NCBI RefSeq assembly: GCF_005239225.2
Contig: NC_133284.1
Location: 1,517,770-1,581,769, forward strand
Direction of reading: 5' to 3'
Length of the DNA: 64,000 nt
Source: Populus alba
Taxonomy: Eukaryota; Streptophyta; Magnoliopsida; Malpighiales; Salicaceae
Shown here: one piece after another, positions 19,928-32,175 of the stretch
Layout of the letters: every line of letters begins with the position of its first letter
Position numbering within the stretch: the first letter of the stretch is position 1
Made by a program: the position numbers and the translations under genes
Notes under the pieces: generated by a model
The model's database searches: none
What the model was told of the DNA's origin: nothing
Seen by the model: only the letters and a program-made list of their open reading frames with translations

Positions 19928-20572
19928 CTTTTAACCAAACAACTTAGAAAAATATTATCTTCTCTTTTTGTTGTTCTAGAATCAACTCAATGATTCTTTC
20001 TTCGTCCACCATCTTGTTGGAATGTACTAAGATCTCCTCTTGTAACGATAAAAACATACATGCAATGACTTTATGATTAGATGCAATGCATGCATTCGTA
20101 CCTGGTTTTGAAACATAGGCCCCCATCCTCTTTTCTAGTTCATGAGACTCCCTCGTAACATGAGCTTGCTTTTGAAGTCGTATGCTAAATTCATCTCTCG
20201 TGTTGCCTTTTTTACTTATCGTATTCTTGGAGAAGAAGTCTTTGACTTTCCTCAAGTAGTCCTTTTCTCAAAATGTAAGACTTGTTATTGCCTTTTTGTC
20301 ATGCTTTTGTCAAATGCTTTAGCTTGGTTTTCAAATCTATAGGCTTCCGTAAAACTTTTCATAAAAAACATCTTGTATTGCCCCCAGCGTAGGGGTGTGA
20401 TCCTAGTCTGAGCTTTTATATAGAGAGGAAATTCGTTCAGTCGATGCTAAACTTTTTAATGGGTGATGAGATGCACTATTGGGATTAATGCAAAAATAAT
20501 TGTTGTGAGATCAATGCACAAAAAGGAAGAAATCAATGGCCAAACTTTGCTTTATTGATTTAGGAGCCTACA
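19928..20572 (-). other. F2 non-coding region between integrase and hairpin array
   Basis: No convincing coding region. A G-rich run on the minus strand (complement of TTGCCCCCAGCG, near 20379) resembles an internal polypurine tract. The rest shows nothing I recognise. Confidence 0.5.
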
Positions 20573-21706
20573 TCAGGCATAATATCTTTTTACAGAGTCA
20601 GAGTTCACAGGTCGAGCTAGGTCTTCTCCATCCATTCTAGCTAACTCCAACGCTCCTCCTGAGAATGCCTTCGTTACTACATAAGGACCCTTATAATTTG
20701 GTGCCCATTTGCTTTGATCATCTTCGGGTAACAATAATATTTTCTTCAATACTAGATCCCCTTCTTGAAACAACCGCGGTCTAACCTTCTTATCATACGC
20801 CTTAGCCATTCGTTTTTGGTAAAGTTGGTGATGACATATTGCGGCCATCCTCTTTTCACTGATCAGGTTCAGTTGCTCGAGTCTCACTCTAGCCCACTCG
20901 GCCTCTTCTAACTCAGAATCTATTAACACTCTTAACGACGGGATTTCCACTTCCAAAGGCATCACTGCCTCCATACCGTACACCAAAGAATATGGGGTAG
21001 TCCCTGTCGAGGTTCGAACTGCGGTGCGACATGCATGAAGGGCAAATGGCAACATCTCATGCCAATCCTTATAGGTGAGTACCATCTTCTGAACAATCTT
21101 TTTGACATTCTTGTTAGCAGCTTCTACCACCCCATTCATCTTTGGTCTATATGGTGAAGAATTGGAATGCTTGATTTTCCATTTAGTGCAGAGCTCTATT
21201 ATCATCTTGCCGTTGAAATTCTGGGCATTATCAGTTATAATCTTTTCTGGTGGACCATACCGACATATCAAATCTCTCTCAATAAATTTCTTCACCACTT
21301 TTTGTGTCACATGAGCAAATGACCCGGCTTCTACCCATTTTGTGAAGTAGTCAATAGCCACGAGGATAAATCTATGACCATTGCTCGCTTTTGGGTTTAC
21401 AGGTCCAATCACATCAATTCCCCACATTGCGAAGGGCCATGGAGACGTTAAGTTAAACAGAGGAGCTGGTGGAATATTGACCTTGTCACTGTAAATTTGA
21501 CATTTGTGACATTTTCTGACATAGTCGATACAATCTTTTTCTAGTGTCATCCAAAAATAACCAACCCTTTGGATTTTCCTTGCCATCATATGCCCGCTAG
21601 CATGGGTTGAGCAAATCCCCTCATGGACCTCTCTTAATGCCTTTCTAGCATCTGCCTCATCCAAACACGTTAACAGGGTTCCATCAAATGATCTTTTATA
21701 TAAAAT
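20573..21706 (-). pseudogene. F2 integrase (end of pol)
   Basis: The 363-codon ORF (21664-20573) contains the zinc-binding HHCC domain (HEGICSTHASGHMM ... CHKCQIY, residues about 14-60), then the DDE core. The Asp in WGIDVIGP, Asp in IITDNAQNF and Glu in NGVVEAANK are all present. The C-terminal domain has FQEGDLVLKKI and WAPNYKGPYVV (about 300-345) and ends at a natural stop. The enzyme would insert the cDNA into the genome. It is separated from the upstream RNase H by a single stop at 21707-21709, which breaks a normally continuous polyprotein. The integrase itself has no internal break. Confidence 0.85.
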
Positions 21707-22185
21707 CTATCCATCTAAATAGAAGTCTATAGCCAACCTTCTCAAGGTTTTCTTATCCGTTTTAGAAGCTCCCACCGGATATTCCTGATTCTGCACAAGA
21801 TTCTTGATATCGTAATACCAAGGTTGTCCGTCCATCTCTCCTTCAACTAAACAACAGTGAGCTGGATCATTTCTAATATCAATGTGTACCGGTTGTACCT
21901 TGCACTTGAGGTCAATGGTAGTCATAGCAGCTAGTGTGGCCAAAGCATCCGCAAAATGGTTCCCCTCCCTTCCCAGATGGGTGAATCTAATTTCTTCAAA
22001 TTCCTTTGCTAGCATGGATAGGTATTCCTGGTACGGCCTCAACTTTTCCTCTTTGGTTTGCCATTCCCCTTTGACCTGGCAGATGATCAACATTGAATCC
22101 CCATATACATCTATCTTCTTTATCTTTAACTCCAATGCCGCTTCTAAACCGAGTACACAAGCTTCATACTCAGCTGTATTGTTGG
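21707..22185 (-). pseudogene. F2 second RNase H, C-terminal part (split by F3)
   Basis: On the minus strand the frame resumes exactly at the F3 target site with NNTAEYEACVLGLEAALELK, then VYGDSMLIICQVKGEW and HLGREGNHFADALATLAA. These provide the Glu, Asp and final His/Asp region of an RNase H fold whose first Asp (FFDGAVN) lies on the other side of F3 near 30210. Tat/Ogre elements are known to carry two RNase H domains; this is the second. It ends FYLDG and a premature stop. Confidence 0.8.
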
Positions 22186-22190
22186 TGCAC

Positions 22191-23827
22191 TGTTGCGATG
22201 TCGCGGTCGCACAAATTAATTACCCTAGCTTAAAACACACAAGATAGTATAGAGCAAGCAAGGGGTCGATCCCACGAGGAAGTTTGAAGTTAGATTTTTA
22301 TGTTGTACGTTATGTAATTGGGGGGGATTGATTTGAAATGATTTATACTATGGCAGAAATTAAACTAGCAAACAAAATCAATTGAAACTGAAATATATCA
22401 AGAAAACAAACCTTGGTTGCAAGCACACATCCACCAACGGAAATTAGAACCGATCCTTGAAACGAAACTCCAGTTTATATTATGAATTTTATCTTTTCTT
22501 AATATTGGTTAATTAACAGATCCGCCGTATAACTAGCTCTAACCAACAAACAATCACAGTGTCCGCACTAATGATTTAATCCAATGCAGCCTTAAGATCC
22601 AGATAAATTCATTAATCTTTAACAACCAAGTTGTCAATTTGTGTTGCTATGATCGAATGTTCTCCCTAAGTTTAATAACGTAGTTCCGCTACAATTATCA
22701 AGCTTAGTTGCTTCACAAGTTTATATACCACAACTCCGGTTTTGATATCAAACTTAGCAAAAGATTGTTCACAATAATAACTTAGAGTCCGCTCTAGCAA
22801 TCATCAACAACAATCATAGGAAATATGCATAGGAAAACAAACATAACTCATTCATAACATAAACTGAAAATAAAAGGAAGAATAAATCTCACGGTTCTTG
22901 AAATCCGAAGGTTTGTTGTGTCCTTGCAACCAAGAAAACGAGCTTAGCCTTGCATATCTATTGAACAACTACTCCTAAAGATGAAAGAATACATAATTTC
23001 TGATTTGTAGAGAGGAGAGTTTGTGTTTCTTCCTTCTTTTTCTTCTTTCTACCTCCTTCTACTCACCCTCTATTTATACACAAATTGTAAGTAAGAAAAT
23101 CAAAGTTCAAGTGTGAACATCAATAGATGGTGGTAGTGTGAAGGCGGCTGGCGGCTGGCGGCTGGCGGCTGGTGGCTAGTGGCTGCTGGCTGCTGTCTTG
23201 AGGTTGGTGGCTGCCTTCCTTGACCTTCTAGAATATTTACTAGAGGAGCTAAATTGCTGGTGGGTTTGGATGCTTCTAGATGAAATTTGGATTCGTTTCT
23301 TCACGCAACCTGCTTGCTGGCAGAATTCAGCTGTCATCTTTGAAAAATCATATATACCTCATATGACATCGTTTTTGGCTGAAATTTGGAGCGTTTATAG
23401 ATCTTTGAGTAAGGAATCCAACAAAATTGAGTTTGCATCAATTGGACTTTTGAAGCTCCAGATATTGAATTTTGAATGGGCAAAGGTCAACATTGGCAGA
23501 CTGCGTGATTTGACTTTGAAGGATGTGATTTCCATGATCTTTCTCTTTTTATATTTCTTGGATTACATTTCCAGAAAGGCATGGATGTTAGCTTTTTAAT
23601 GCCACTGGAATCACTTCATTTCGATCTCTGGAACTCACGCTCTGCACAAAATACCGACTGAACGTCAAATCTGCCAATTACCTCCAATTTACTCCTTTTT
23701 GCATCTTTCATCCAAAAATGCCTTCAAAACATAAAACAAAGAATATCAAAGGCATTTTATATAAAATAACATACGCAAAAACACTAGTTAAATGCGGGTG
23801 AAACTATCGAATAATATGGTTACATCA
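22191..23827 (-). mobile_element. F3 3' LTR
   Basis: On the minus strand it runs from 23827 (TGATGTAACC) to 22191 (CGCAACA). It differs from the other LTR by single-base indels, mostly in homopolymers, and by lacking 36 bp of an 18-bp repeat. Tandem 'ggcggct' heptamers lie near 23141-23172. The plus-strand ORF at 23198-23599 is antisense to the LTR and not a gene. Confidence 0.95.
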
Positions 23828-25302
23828 AATACCCCCACACTTAGCTCTTGCTCGTCCTCGAGAAAGGATAAATAAAATTAAATTGAAAATAACTATGATC
23901 AATTTCTTAATCTCCCATCAATGTCTAAGAGTACAAGCATTATAAACAAGAATACAATCAATGAAGGATAAATAATATAATTCTCATGAATTTATTTACA
24001 TGCAAACTTCAAAACTCAATCAATCGTCTGGATTTAAATGAAATCTATGCCATGCCAAAGTGATAGGTCCTCTCATTGATATACACTCCAACACTCATGT
24101 GTTTAGGGTTTATGTGTTTAAATCTCTCAAATTCAATCAAAGAGTATGTTCTACCATAAGCTTGCTTTTCAATCTCATCTCCATTAGCAACTTATTACAA
24201 GTATTATATGAATCAAAAGGTCTTATTTTCCGGTTGTAATAGGGCTGAGGTTAAGGTGAGGTAAAAGAAAGTTAAAAGGAAAGGTTCAAACCAAAGAAAG
24301 TAGAGCATTTTGAAAAATAATACTTCAAACAATATAATTCCATTAAAGCACATAAATTTTTCATCTTTAATCACAAATGCTTAACTCCTTTTGATTTCAA
24401 GCTCTTTCAACATAAAACCTTAAGAACATAAAGGAATACTTTTTTTTTTCTTTTTTCTTTTTCTTTTTTTTTCTCTCGGCAACTTTGCCCATTTTTCATC
24501 AAGCATCACTTCTTTGTTTTCATATAATTTCCAACCATAATTCCATGAAATATTACAAGTATATGCTCTACTAATCCTTGGCCAGGGGAAAAGAAAAACA
24601 TATATAAAGTTAAGGCTTATACATGGATAAAGCAAAAAAAGATAACCAAGCTCAAAACGGGTTCACTAAGGATAATATGCTTTAGGTTGGCTTTTTGGCT
24701 TGAGGGTTAAAATTCCTAATGCCTTTATCATCTTCATGTATATTTGTAATGGGATATAATCTCAATAAGATATGAAGCAAGTTCTAGAGATACTTATCAT
24801 TGAAAGAATGCACACTCAAAGAATATTAATTTGAAGGCTCAAAAGCTTGCATTTGTATAACACTATAAAGTCAACATGGCATATTCTCAAAGTCAATCCT
24901 AAACCAATTAAACCTTAAAATTTGCATGCATACTCCTTCATTTGATTTATATCTTCATCTATCTCAATTAATTTTCATACATAATACTCATATTCTCAAA
25001 AAACCAATGGAGTTAAAAAGATCAAAATTTGTGTTTTTTGTTTTTTTTTTTTTAAGAACAACAAAGAAAATTAAAATAAGAAAACCAAAATTCTCTCAAT
25101 ACCCCCACACTTAAAACACAACATTGTCCTCAATGTTGAAATAAAAGCAAAGGAACATAAAAGAATGACAAAGATAAAGTACAATACGAAAAATAAAAGA
25201 TAAGGAAAAAGAAAGCAAATCTGATTTTTTTTTTCTTTTTATGCTGGGTTGCCTCCCAGTAAGCGCTTTTGCTTTATGTCATTGGCTTGACATGTTGCAT
25301 GC
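23828..25302 (-). other. F3 3' untranslated region with two polypurine tracts and a hairpin
   Basis: The same 16 bases (plus strand AATACCCCCACACTTA) occur at 23828-23843, beside the LTR, and at 25098-25113. Next to the internal copy is the hairpin CAACATTG-TCCT-CAATGTTG (25119-25138). Between them the region is AT-rich with T-runs near 24438-24471 and 25039-25052, and no coding sequence is evident. Confidence 0.75.
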
Positions 25303-26721
25303 TCATTCTTCATAGATTGGTTCAGCTAACTCTGCAGAAGCGGTGAGTTCTGCCGTCCAACCTTCGTAGAAAGGTTTCAAACGATGCCCATTGACTTTGA
25401 GTATGTTGTTAGTTTCTAAACTTGTAATTTCAACCGAATGATAAAGAAGGACTTTGTCTCCAACATGAAACTCCTTTCTTGTAATCATTCGGTCATGGGG
25501 ACTCTTAGTCTTTTCTTTGTAAATCCTTGCATTCTCATAAACATCATTTTGAATCTCTTCCACCATAATTCCAATCTTTTTGGGCACCAAAAGGATAGGC
25601 GCCACCCATTCATTGTTTGTGATGGGGTAAATGACTCTTGCATCATTGCGAACAATTTGCAAAGCTTGCAAATCCAATGCTGATTCATGTATGTTTTGGG
25701 GAACACATATGCGCCTTTCCATCTCTTCTATCTTGGTAAAATCATAGTCATTGCTCAAAGCTATGCTTAATCCATCTTCGCAATCAAAATTAGAAACTTT
25801 CTGCACACACTTATCAACTTGGTCATAACATGTGATAGAATAAACATTGCTATAAGGATATTTCATTGCATCATGAAAATTAAATTCAATTTTTTCATCT
25901 CCTACCTCCATAGACAAGGTATCCTTACCACAATCAATCTTTGTGTTGGCAGTTTTCAAGAATGGTCTCCCAAACAATATAGGAGTGCTGGTTGATGAAT
26001 CACAAGAATCATGTTCCATATTAAGAATATAAAAGTCACATGGAATAACCAAACTATCAATCTTGACTAGGACATCTTCTATCACACCAAATGGGTAAAC
26101 AAAACTACGATCCGCAAGTTGTATTACAATACTAGTTTTATTCAAAGGCTCTAGACTAAGAGAATCATAAACATGTTTAGGCATAACACTAATGGATGCA
26201 CCTAAATCGCATAAAGCACTTTTAAAACTAGAATTACCAATAACACATGGGATAGTAAACGCACCTGGGTCTTTTTGTTTCAAAGGCAGATTCTTTTGAA
26301 CAACAGCTGATACAACTTCACCCATACTTACCGTTTCATGACCTTTCAGTTTGAAAGCTCTCTTGGTAGTACACAACTCCTTCAACAATTTTGCATACTT
26401 GGGAATTTGCTTGATAGCATCAAGCAAAGGAATATTCAGTTCCACTTTCTTGAAAACTTCTAAAATCTCTTTTTCTTTGTCTTCTTTCTTTGACCTAGAA
26501 GAACTCATAGGAAAGGGTGGAATTGTTTTAAAACTAGAATTCATTGAGTGAGGAGTTACCTTTGGAGTGTTGGTCGATGTTTCAGTTTGGAAAGGAGAAG
26601 GATGATGTATCTTCTTTGTACTCAATTCAGTTTCTATCTCTTCTTCTTCCTCCATCTCAATTTGTTTTGACCTTTTCTCTTCAATTTCTTTCCCACTTCG
26701 CAACATGATCGCACTAAACAT
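25303..26721 (-). CDS. F3 protease with RT-start fused to integrase-end
   Basis: The 472-codon frame begins in the gag-pol joint ([11 protein letters not shown], residues 4-14). The protease has [13 protein letters not shown] near residue 168 and [18 protein letters not shown] near 250. At about residue 368-384 the RT entrance block [20 protein letters not shown] appears and is followed at once by [20 protein letters not shown] and [12 protein letters not shown], the integrase C-terminal region. Thus RT, RNase H and the integrase core are missing and the two ends are joined in frame. The end ([10 protein letters not shown]) is natural. A one-base frameshift near 26700-26730 separates it from gag. 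Confidence 0.85.
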   Translation of the reverse strand: MFSAIMLRSGKEIEEKRSKQIEMEEEEEIETELSTKKIHHPSPFQTETSTNTPKVTPHSMNSSFKTIPPFPMSSSRSKKEDKEKEILEVFKKVELNIPLLDAIKQIPKYAKLLKELCTTKRAFKLKGHETVSMGEVVSAVVQKNLPLKQKDPGAFTIPCVIGNSSFKSALCDLGASISVMPKHVYDSLSLEPLNKTSIVIQLADRSFVYPFGVIEDVLVKIDSLVIPCDFYILNMEHDSCDSSTSTPILFGRPFLKTANTKIDCGKDTLSMEVGDEKIEFNFHDAMKYPYSNVYSITCYDQVDKCVQKVSNFDCEDGLSIALSNDYDFTKIEEMERRICVPQNIHESALDLQALQIVRNDARVIYPITNNEWVAPILLVPKKIGIMVEEIQNDVYENARIYKEKTKSPHDRMITRKEFHVGDKVLLYHSVEITSLETNNILKVNGHRLKPFYEGWTAELTASAELAEPIYEE

Positions 26722-27950
26722 GCTCTATTGGATTCAATGCTTGGAGGCAATTTTCCATTCATTTGTGCTTCCAATTTTCCCACACTTGAAACTACTTGCC
26801 CCATTTGCTTTTCCAAGTTGTGAATACTTGACCTTGTTTCCTGTTGAAAAGACATGACATTTTGTTGCAAAGTAACAGTATTAGAAGCCAAAGTTTTCAT
26901 CATCTCACGAAGATCATCATTGGATGACGATTGTCTTGCTTGATAATTTTGTTGGGGTTGAAATCCATTGGGATGGAATTGTTGGCCTTGATTGCCTTGT
27001 TGAGGTTGGTTCCCATATCGTAGGTTAGGATGATCTCTCCATCCAGGATTGTACGTGTGGGAAAAAGGATCATACTTACGCTGAGGTTGTCCGTTGAATG
27101 CTCCATCAATTGCATGAGCTTGTTCAATATAATCTTCTTGCATTGTTGGGCACATATTCGAAGCATGTCCTTGTGAGGAGCATATGCTACAAACTTTCAC
27201 TTGCTGCACATTTCCACAAGCCAAAGAACGCACAAGAGAAGTAAGATCATTAACTTTATTTTCAAGGTTAGAAATACTTACCTCATTTACTCGTTTGTTG
27301 GAGAAGTCTCCACGAGTGCCAAATTGTTTTGAGTTGGCTGCCATGTTTGAGATCAATTGGCGTGCAGCCTCAGGTGTCTTATCTACCAATGCGCCTCCAC
27401 TTGCAGCATCAATGATACTACGGTCAGTAGGCATCAATCCTTCATAGAAATATTGAATGAGTAGCTGATCGGGTATTTGATGATGAGGGCATTGAATACA
27501 CAATTGCTCAAATCTTTCCCAATACTCTGAAAGTGTCTCTCCATGAGATTGCCGAATCCCACATATTTCTTTCCTTATGTTGGCAACTCGAGATGCTGGG
27601 AAATACTTCTCAAGGAAAATCTTCTTCATGGCGTTCCAAGTTCTAATAGATCCTGGGAGAATAGAGAAAAGCCATGCCTTTGCTGCCCCTTTTAAAGAGA
27701 AAGGGAAAGCTTTCAACTTAACTTGTTCTTCATCAACTCCATTCGGTTTCATGCCAACACAAACCATATGGAACTCCTTGAGATGAGTATGAGGATCTTC
27801 TCCTGCAAGACCATTAAATGTTGGTAACAAATGTATAAAACCAGATTTGAGCTCAAAGTTTACATTATTGTCAATGTTTATGCACAATGGTTGATTCTCC
27901 ACGTTAGGAGCAGCAAGCTCCTTGAGTGTTTGTTGTCGTGCAACCGCCAT
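26634..27950 (-). CDS. F3 gag
   Basis: The 438-codon ORF starts [16 protein letters not shown]. The capsid region (residues about 30-190) includes [20 protein letters not shown] and [10 protein letters not shown]. The zinc knuckle [14 protein letters not shown] is at about 256-269 (Cx2Cx4Hx4C). A Gln/Asn-rich stretch follows, then a coiled segment ([20 protein letters not shown], about 380-400). It normally runs on into protease; here the last 30 residues are out of frame after a small indel. Gag is intact enough to assemble particles in principle. Confidence 0.85.
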   Translation of the reverse strand: MAVARQQTLKELAAPNVENQPLCINIDNNVNFELKSGFIHLLPTFNGLAGEDPHTHLKEFHMVCVGMKPNGVDEEQVKLKAFPFSLKGAAKAWLFSILPGSIRTWNAMKKIFLEKYFPASRVANIRKEICGIRQSHGETLSEYWERFEQLCIQCPHHQIPDQLLIQYFYEGLMPTDRSIIDAASGGALVDKTPEAARQLISNMAANSKQFGTRGDFSNKRVNEVSISNLENKVNDLTSLVRSLACGNVQQVKVCSICSSQGHASNMCPTMQEDYIEQAHAIDGAFNGQPQRKYDPFSHTYNPGWRDHPNLRYGNQPQQGNQGQQFHPNGFQPQQNYQARQSSSNDDLREMMKTLASNTVTLQQNVMSFQQETRSSIHNLEKQMGQVVSSVGKLEAQMNGKLPPSIESNRACLVRSCCEVGKKLKRKGQNKLRWRKKKR

Positions 27951-28434
27951 GGTGTTGAGTGAACTTCCTTTCTTAACTTGCGTAAAGTGCTTTCTATTTC
28001 AAGATCAACCTGCACTAGACTCTGATTAGTAGAACGGGTTACTGGCATCAATCGCTAAGAAAACTCAAAAGAAAGCAACCACACAAGCGAATAATAAAAA
28101 AAAAATAATGCAAATTATATGAAAATCCTACGCTAGAAAAACTAAAACTGCCTAAAAACCTTAGAAAAACAGCAGAATTTGGCCTCGATGGGGTGGGGCT
28201 AGTGGTACACCACTAGTCTTGTTCAGAACGTCGTTTCACTTCAGAAAAAATGAAGGTTAGAAACCTAATTCCACAAACAATTCTGTCTTCAAAACAGTAC
28301 CGCTGCGGCAAGTGAACAGTAACACCGCAAGCAAAAAATTCTGTTTTTGTTTTTTTTTTTTTTTTCAGAAATGTAAATAACAATCACAGAAACTAAAAAT
28401 AACAGTACAAGCACAAGAATCAACTAAAATTACC

Positions 28435-28452
28435 TCCCCGGCAACGGCGCCA
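28435..28452 (-). other. F3 primer-binding site, tRNA-Asp
   Basis: On the minus strand the 18 bases match the same tRNA-Asp end as the A1 and A2 sites, five bases inside the LTR boundary. Confidence 0.9.
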
Positions 28453-28457
28453 AAATT

Positions 28458-30127
28458 TGTTGCGATGTCGCGGTCGCACAAATTAATTACCCTAGCTTAA
28501 AACACACAAGATAGTATAGAGCAAGCAAGGGGTCGATCCCACGAGGAAGTTTGAAGTTAGATTTTTTATGTTGTACGTTATGTAATTGGGGGGGATTGAT
28601 TTGAAAATGATTTATACTATGGCAGAAATTAAAACTAGCAAACAAAATCAATTGAAACTGAAATATATCAAAAAACAAACCTTGGTTGCAAGCACACATC
28701 CACCAACGGAAATTAGAACCGATCCTTGAAACGAAACTCCAGTTTATATTATGAATTTTTATCTTTTCTTAATATTGGTTAATTAACGGATCCGCCGTAT
28801 AACTAGCTCTAACCAACAAACAATCACAGTGTCCGCACTAATGATTTAATCCAATGGCAGCCTTAAGATCCAGATAAATTCATTAATCTTAACAACCAAG
28901 TTGTCAATTTGTGTTGCTATGATCGAATGTTCTCCCTAAGTTTAATAACGTAGTTCCGCTACAATTATCAAGCTTAGTTGCTTCACAAGTTTATATACCA
29001 CAACTCCGGTTTTGATATCAAACTTAGCAAAAGATTGTTCACAATAATAAACTTAGAGTCCGCTCTAGCAATCATCAACAACAATCATAGGAAATATGCA
29101 TAGGAAAACAAACATACTCATTCATAACATAAACTGAAAATAAAAGGAAGAATAAATCTCACGGTTCTTGAAATCCGAAGTTTGTTGTGTCCTTGCAACC
29201 AGAAACGAGCTTAGCCTTGCATATCTATTGAACAACTACTCCTAAAGATGAAAGAATACATAATTTCTGATTTGTAGAGAGGAGAGTTTGTGTTTCTTCC
29301 TTCTTTTTCTTCTTTCTACCTCCTTCTACTCACCCTCTATTTATACACAAATTGTAAGTAAGAAAATCAAAGTTCAAGTGTGAACATCAATAGATGGTGG
29401 TAGTGTGAAGGCGGCTGGCGGCTGGCGGCTGGCGGCTGGTGGCTAGTGGCTGCTGGCTGCTGTCTTGAGGTTGGTGGCTGCCATGAGGTTGGTGGCTGCC
29501 ATGAGGTTGGTGGCTGCCTTCCTTGACCTTCTAGAATATTTACTAGAGGAGCTAAATTGCTGGTGGGTTTGGATGCTTCTAGATGAAATTTGGATTCGTT
29601 TCTTCACGCAACCTGCTTGCTGGCAGAATTCAGCTGTCATCTTTGAAAAATCATATATACCTCATATGACATCGTTTTTGGCTGAAATTTGGAGCGTTTA
29701 TAGATCTTTGAGTAAGGAATCCAACAAAATTGAGTTTGCATCAATTGGACTTTTGAAGCTCCAGATATTGAATTTTGAATGGGCAAAGGTCAACATTGGC
29801 AGACTGCGTGATTTGACTTTGAAGGATGTGATTTCCATGATCTTTCTCTTTTTATATTTCTTGGATTACATTTCCAGAAAGGCATGGATGTTAGCTTTTT
29901 AATGCCACTGGAATCACTTCATTTCGATCTCTGGAACTCACGCTCTGCACAAAATACCGACTGAACGTCAAATCTGCCAATTACCTCCAATTTACTCCTT
30001 TTTGCATCTTTCATCCAAAAATGCCTTCAAAACATAAAACAAAGAATATCAAGGCATTTTATATAAATAACATACGCAAAACACTAGTTAAATGCGGGTG
30101 AAACTATCGAATAATATGGTTACATCA
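28458..30127 (-). mobile_element. F3 5' LTR
   Basis: 1670 bp. Same ends as the partner LTR. It carries three copies of an 18-bp phrase (ttggtggctgccatgagg type, around 29469-29520) where the partner has one. The plus-strand ORF at 29465-29902 grows only because 36 is a multiple of three. Confidence 0.95.
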
Positions 30128-30132
30128 TGCAC

Positions 30133-31964
30133 TCAAAATGTAGTTTGACCGAGACTGGGTATTGTTTCTTATTAGGAGAGATTATTACCGCCCCTGCCCC
30201 GTTACCATATACATTTACTGCCCCGTCAAAAAACATGGTCCACCAATCTGTCTTCTCTTCTTCCATTTCTATTGACAATATATCTTTATCAGGGAAATCA
30301 AAATCCAAAGGTTCGTAATCTTCAATAGCATTATCGGCCAGATGGTCCGCGATTGCACTCCCTTTTACGGCTTTCCTTGTCATGTACACTATGTCATATT
30401 CTGCTAATAAAACCTGCCATCTTGCAATTCGACTTGAGAGAAAAGGCTTATTACAAATATACCTCAGGGGATCCAATTTTGAAATCAACCAAGTGGTATA
30501 GTATAACATGTAATGTCGCAACCTCTTTGCCGCCCACACCAACGCACAACAAAGCCTTTCTATCTCCGTGTATCTGGACTCACATTCAGTGAATTTCTTA
30601 CTCAAGTAATAAATAGCTCTTTCCTTCCTTCCGGTTTCATCATGCTGACCCAATACACATCCCATGGCTACTTCAGTTACGGTTAGATATAATACTAGAG
30701 GTTTTCTTGATACAGGAGGAACCAGTAAAGGTGGATTTTGTAAATAATGCTTGATTTTATTGAATGCTTCCTCACACTCCTCATTCCAGGTTCCAGGATT
30801 CTTTTTCCTTAGTAGTCGGAATATAGGCTCGCATGTTGTTGTTAGCTGAGCTATAAACCGAGCAATGTAATTCAACCTTCCCAAGAATCCTCTTACTTCT
30901 TTCTCCGTCTTAGGGGATGACATAGCTTGAATGGCCCTTACCTTATCTGGATCCACCTCTATACCTCTATCACTTACCACAAATCCCAACAGCTTGCCCA
31001 ATTTAACTCCGAATGAACATTTTGCAGGATTAAGCCTTAGTTCATACTTCCTCAACCTCTCGAATAACTTCCTCAAAACTTCCACATGATCCTCTCCCTT
31101 TTTAGACTTGGCAATCATATCATCTACATACACCTCAATTTCTTTGTGCATCATGTCGTGGAATAGAGTCACCATTGCTCTTTGATATGTTGCACCTGCG
31201 TTCTTTAACCCAAATGGCATGACCTTGTAGCAGTAGGTCCCCCAAGGTGTGACAAAAGTTGTTTTCGCCTTATCCTCTAGAGCCATTTTTATTTGGTTGT
31301 ATCCTGAAAAACCATCCATAAAGGAATAAGTGGAACTTCGGGCAGCATTATCCACTAAAACATCTATATGTGGCAGAGGAAAATCATCCTTTGGGCTAGC
31401 TCTATTCAAATTCCGAAAATCCACACAAACTCTAATCTTCCCTTCCTTCTTAGGCACCACAACAATGTTAGATACCCATTGTGGATATCTAACTACTTCT
31501 AGAAAGCCAACATCCCATTGCTTTTCGAGTTCTGCCTTGACCTTGATCCAGACGTCTGGGTGGGCCCTCCTCAGTTCTGCTTGACTGGCTTATAACCTTC
31601 TTCCAACGGTATCTTGTGTTCTACAATACTTGTATCCAAACCGGGCATATCTTCATAGGACCAAGCAAAGACATCTGAATATTCTTGTAATAGGGTGATC
31701 ATTTTTATCCTTTGTTCAGAAGTAATTAAGGTACCTATTTTCAACTCTTTCTTGAGCTGACCATTGCCTACATTGATGGTTTCAAGCTCCTCGGCGGCTG
31801 GTTTCCAAGTCTGTTCCTGCTGTTCTACTAGCCTGGTGAATTCACTAATATTGCTTTCATCCCACTCTTCTTCATCCATAGCTATTACATGCTCGTTCAA
31901 GTTTGGCCATTTATTCTTGATGCTAAATGTATGTGATGTTGTAGGAGATCCGCTTTCAGGATTC
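30133..31964 (-). pseudogene. F2 reverse transcriptase and RNase H (exon 2 of pol)
   Basis: The exon opens with NPESGSPTTSHTF, in frame with the protease exon after splicing. The RT palm follows: VPKKEGKIRVCVDFRNLNRA, YSFMDGFSGYNQI, MPFGLKNAGATYQ and the catalytic EVYVDDMIAKS. The thumb (NYIARFIAQLT) and first RNase H (LYLTVTEVAMGCVLGQ ... YTEIERLCCALVWAAKRLRHY, ending AIADHLAD) come next. The second RNase H then starts (MFFDGAVNVYGNGAGAV) and is cut by F3. One missing base near 31573 (after YKPVKQ) shifts the frame, so two ORFs (32080-31571 and 31460-30120) cover one domain chain. Confidence 0.85.
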
Positions 31965-32175
31965 CTGAAAGCGGGAAGTGCTTGGTGTAAATGCATATAT
32001 ATATAAATAAATAAAAAACAATTTTTGAAAAAGTGCATGATCTCACATTCATTCAAAGGAAAAGGTGGGCTCCATGACAAACATAGAATCTAGCTGACAT
32101 CATGAGCCTTGATTGTCAACTAGAGAAAACATAAGCAATGACAAAAACATTTTAAGGCAAACAAAGTTGGTTTAC
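31965..32175 (-). other. Predicted spliced intron between F2 protease and RT
   Basis: The minus-strand donor is AT|GTAAAC right after VVFK and the acceptor CTTTCAG|GAATCC. The 211-nt intron contains the protease ORF stop and an AT-rich tract. Joining the exons gives VVFKM-NPESGSPTT in the RT frame without any stop. A spliced intron at this place is known for Ogre elements. The exact ends here are my inference. Confidence 0.75.

Larger units (their letters stand above)
22191..30127 (-). mobile_element. F3: recent Athila-like element with most of pol deleted
   Basis: The 7937-bp element has two near-identical LTRs (22191-23827 and 28458-30127) and the perfect target duplication TGCAC (22186-22190 and 30128-30132). 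It has a tRNA-Asp primer site, gag and protease, but no RT, RNase H or integrase core. It is inserted in the codons ECTNN of the F2 RNase H. LTR identity and clean duplication make it the youngest insertion that can be judged here. Confidence 0.95.

Noticed and set aside
23198..23599. 133- and 145-codon plus-strand ORFs (also 29465-29902)
   Set aside because: They lie antisense in the F3 LTRs, and the extra residues in one are the translated 18-bp repeat.
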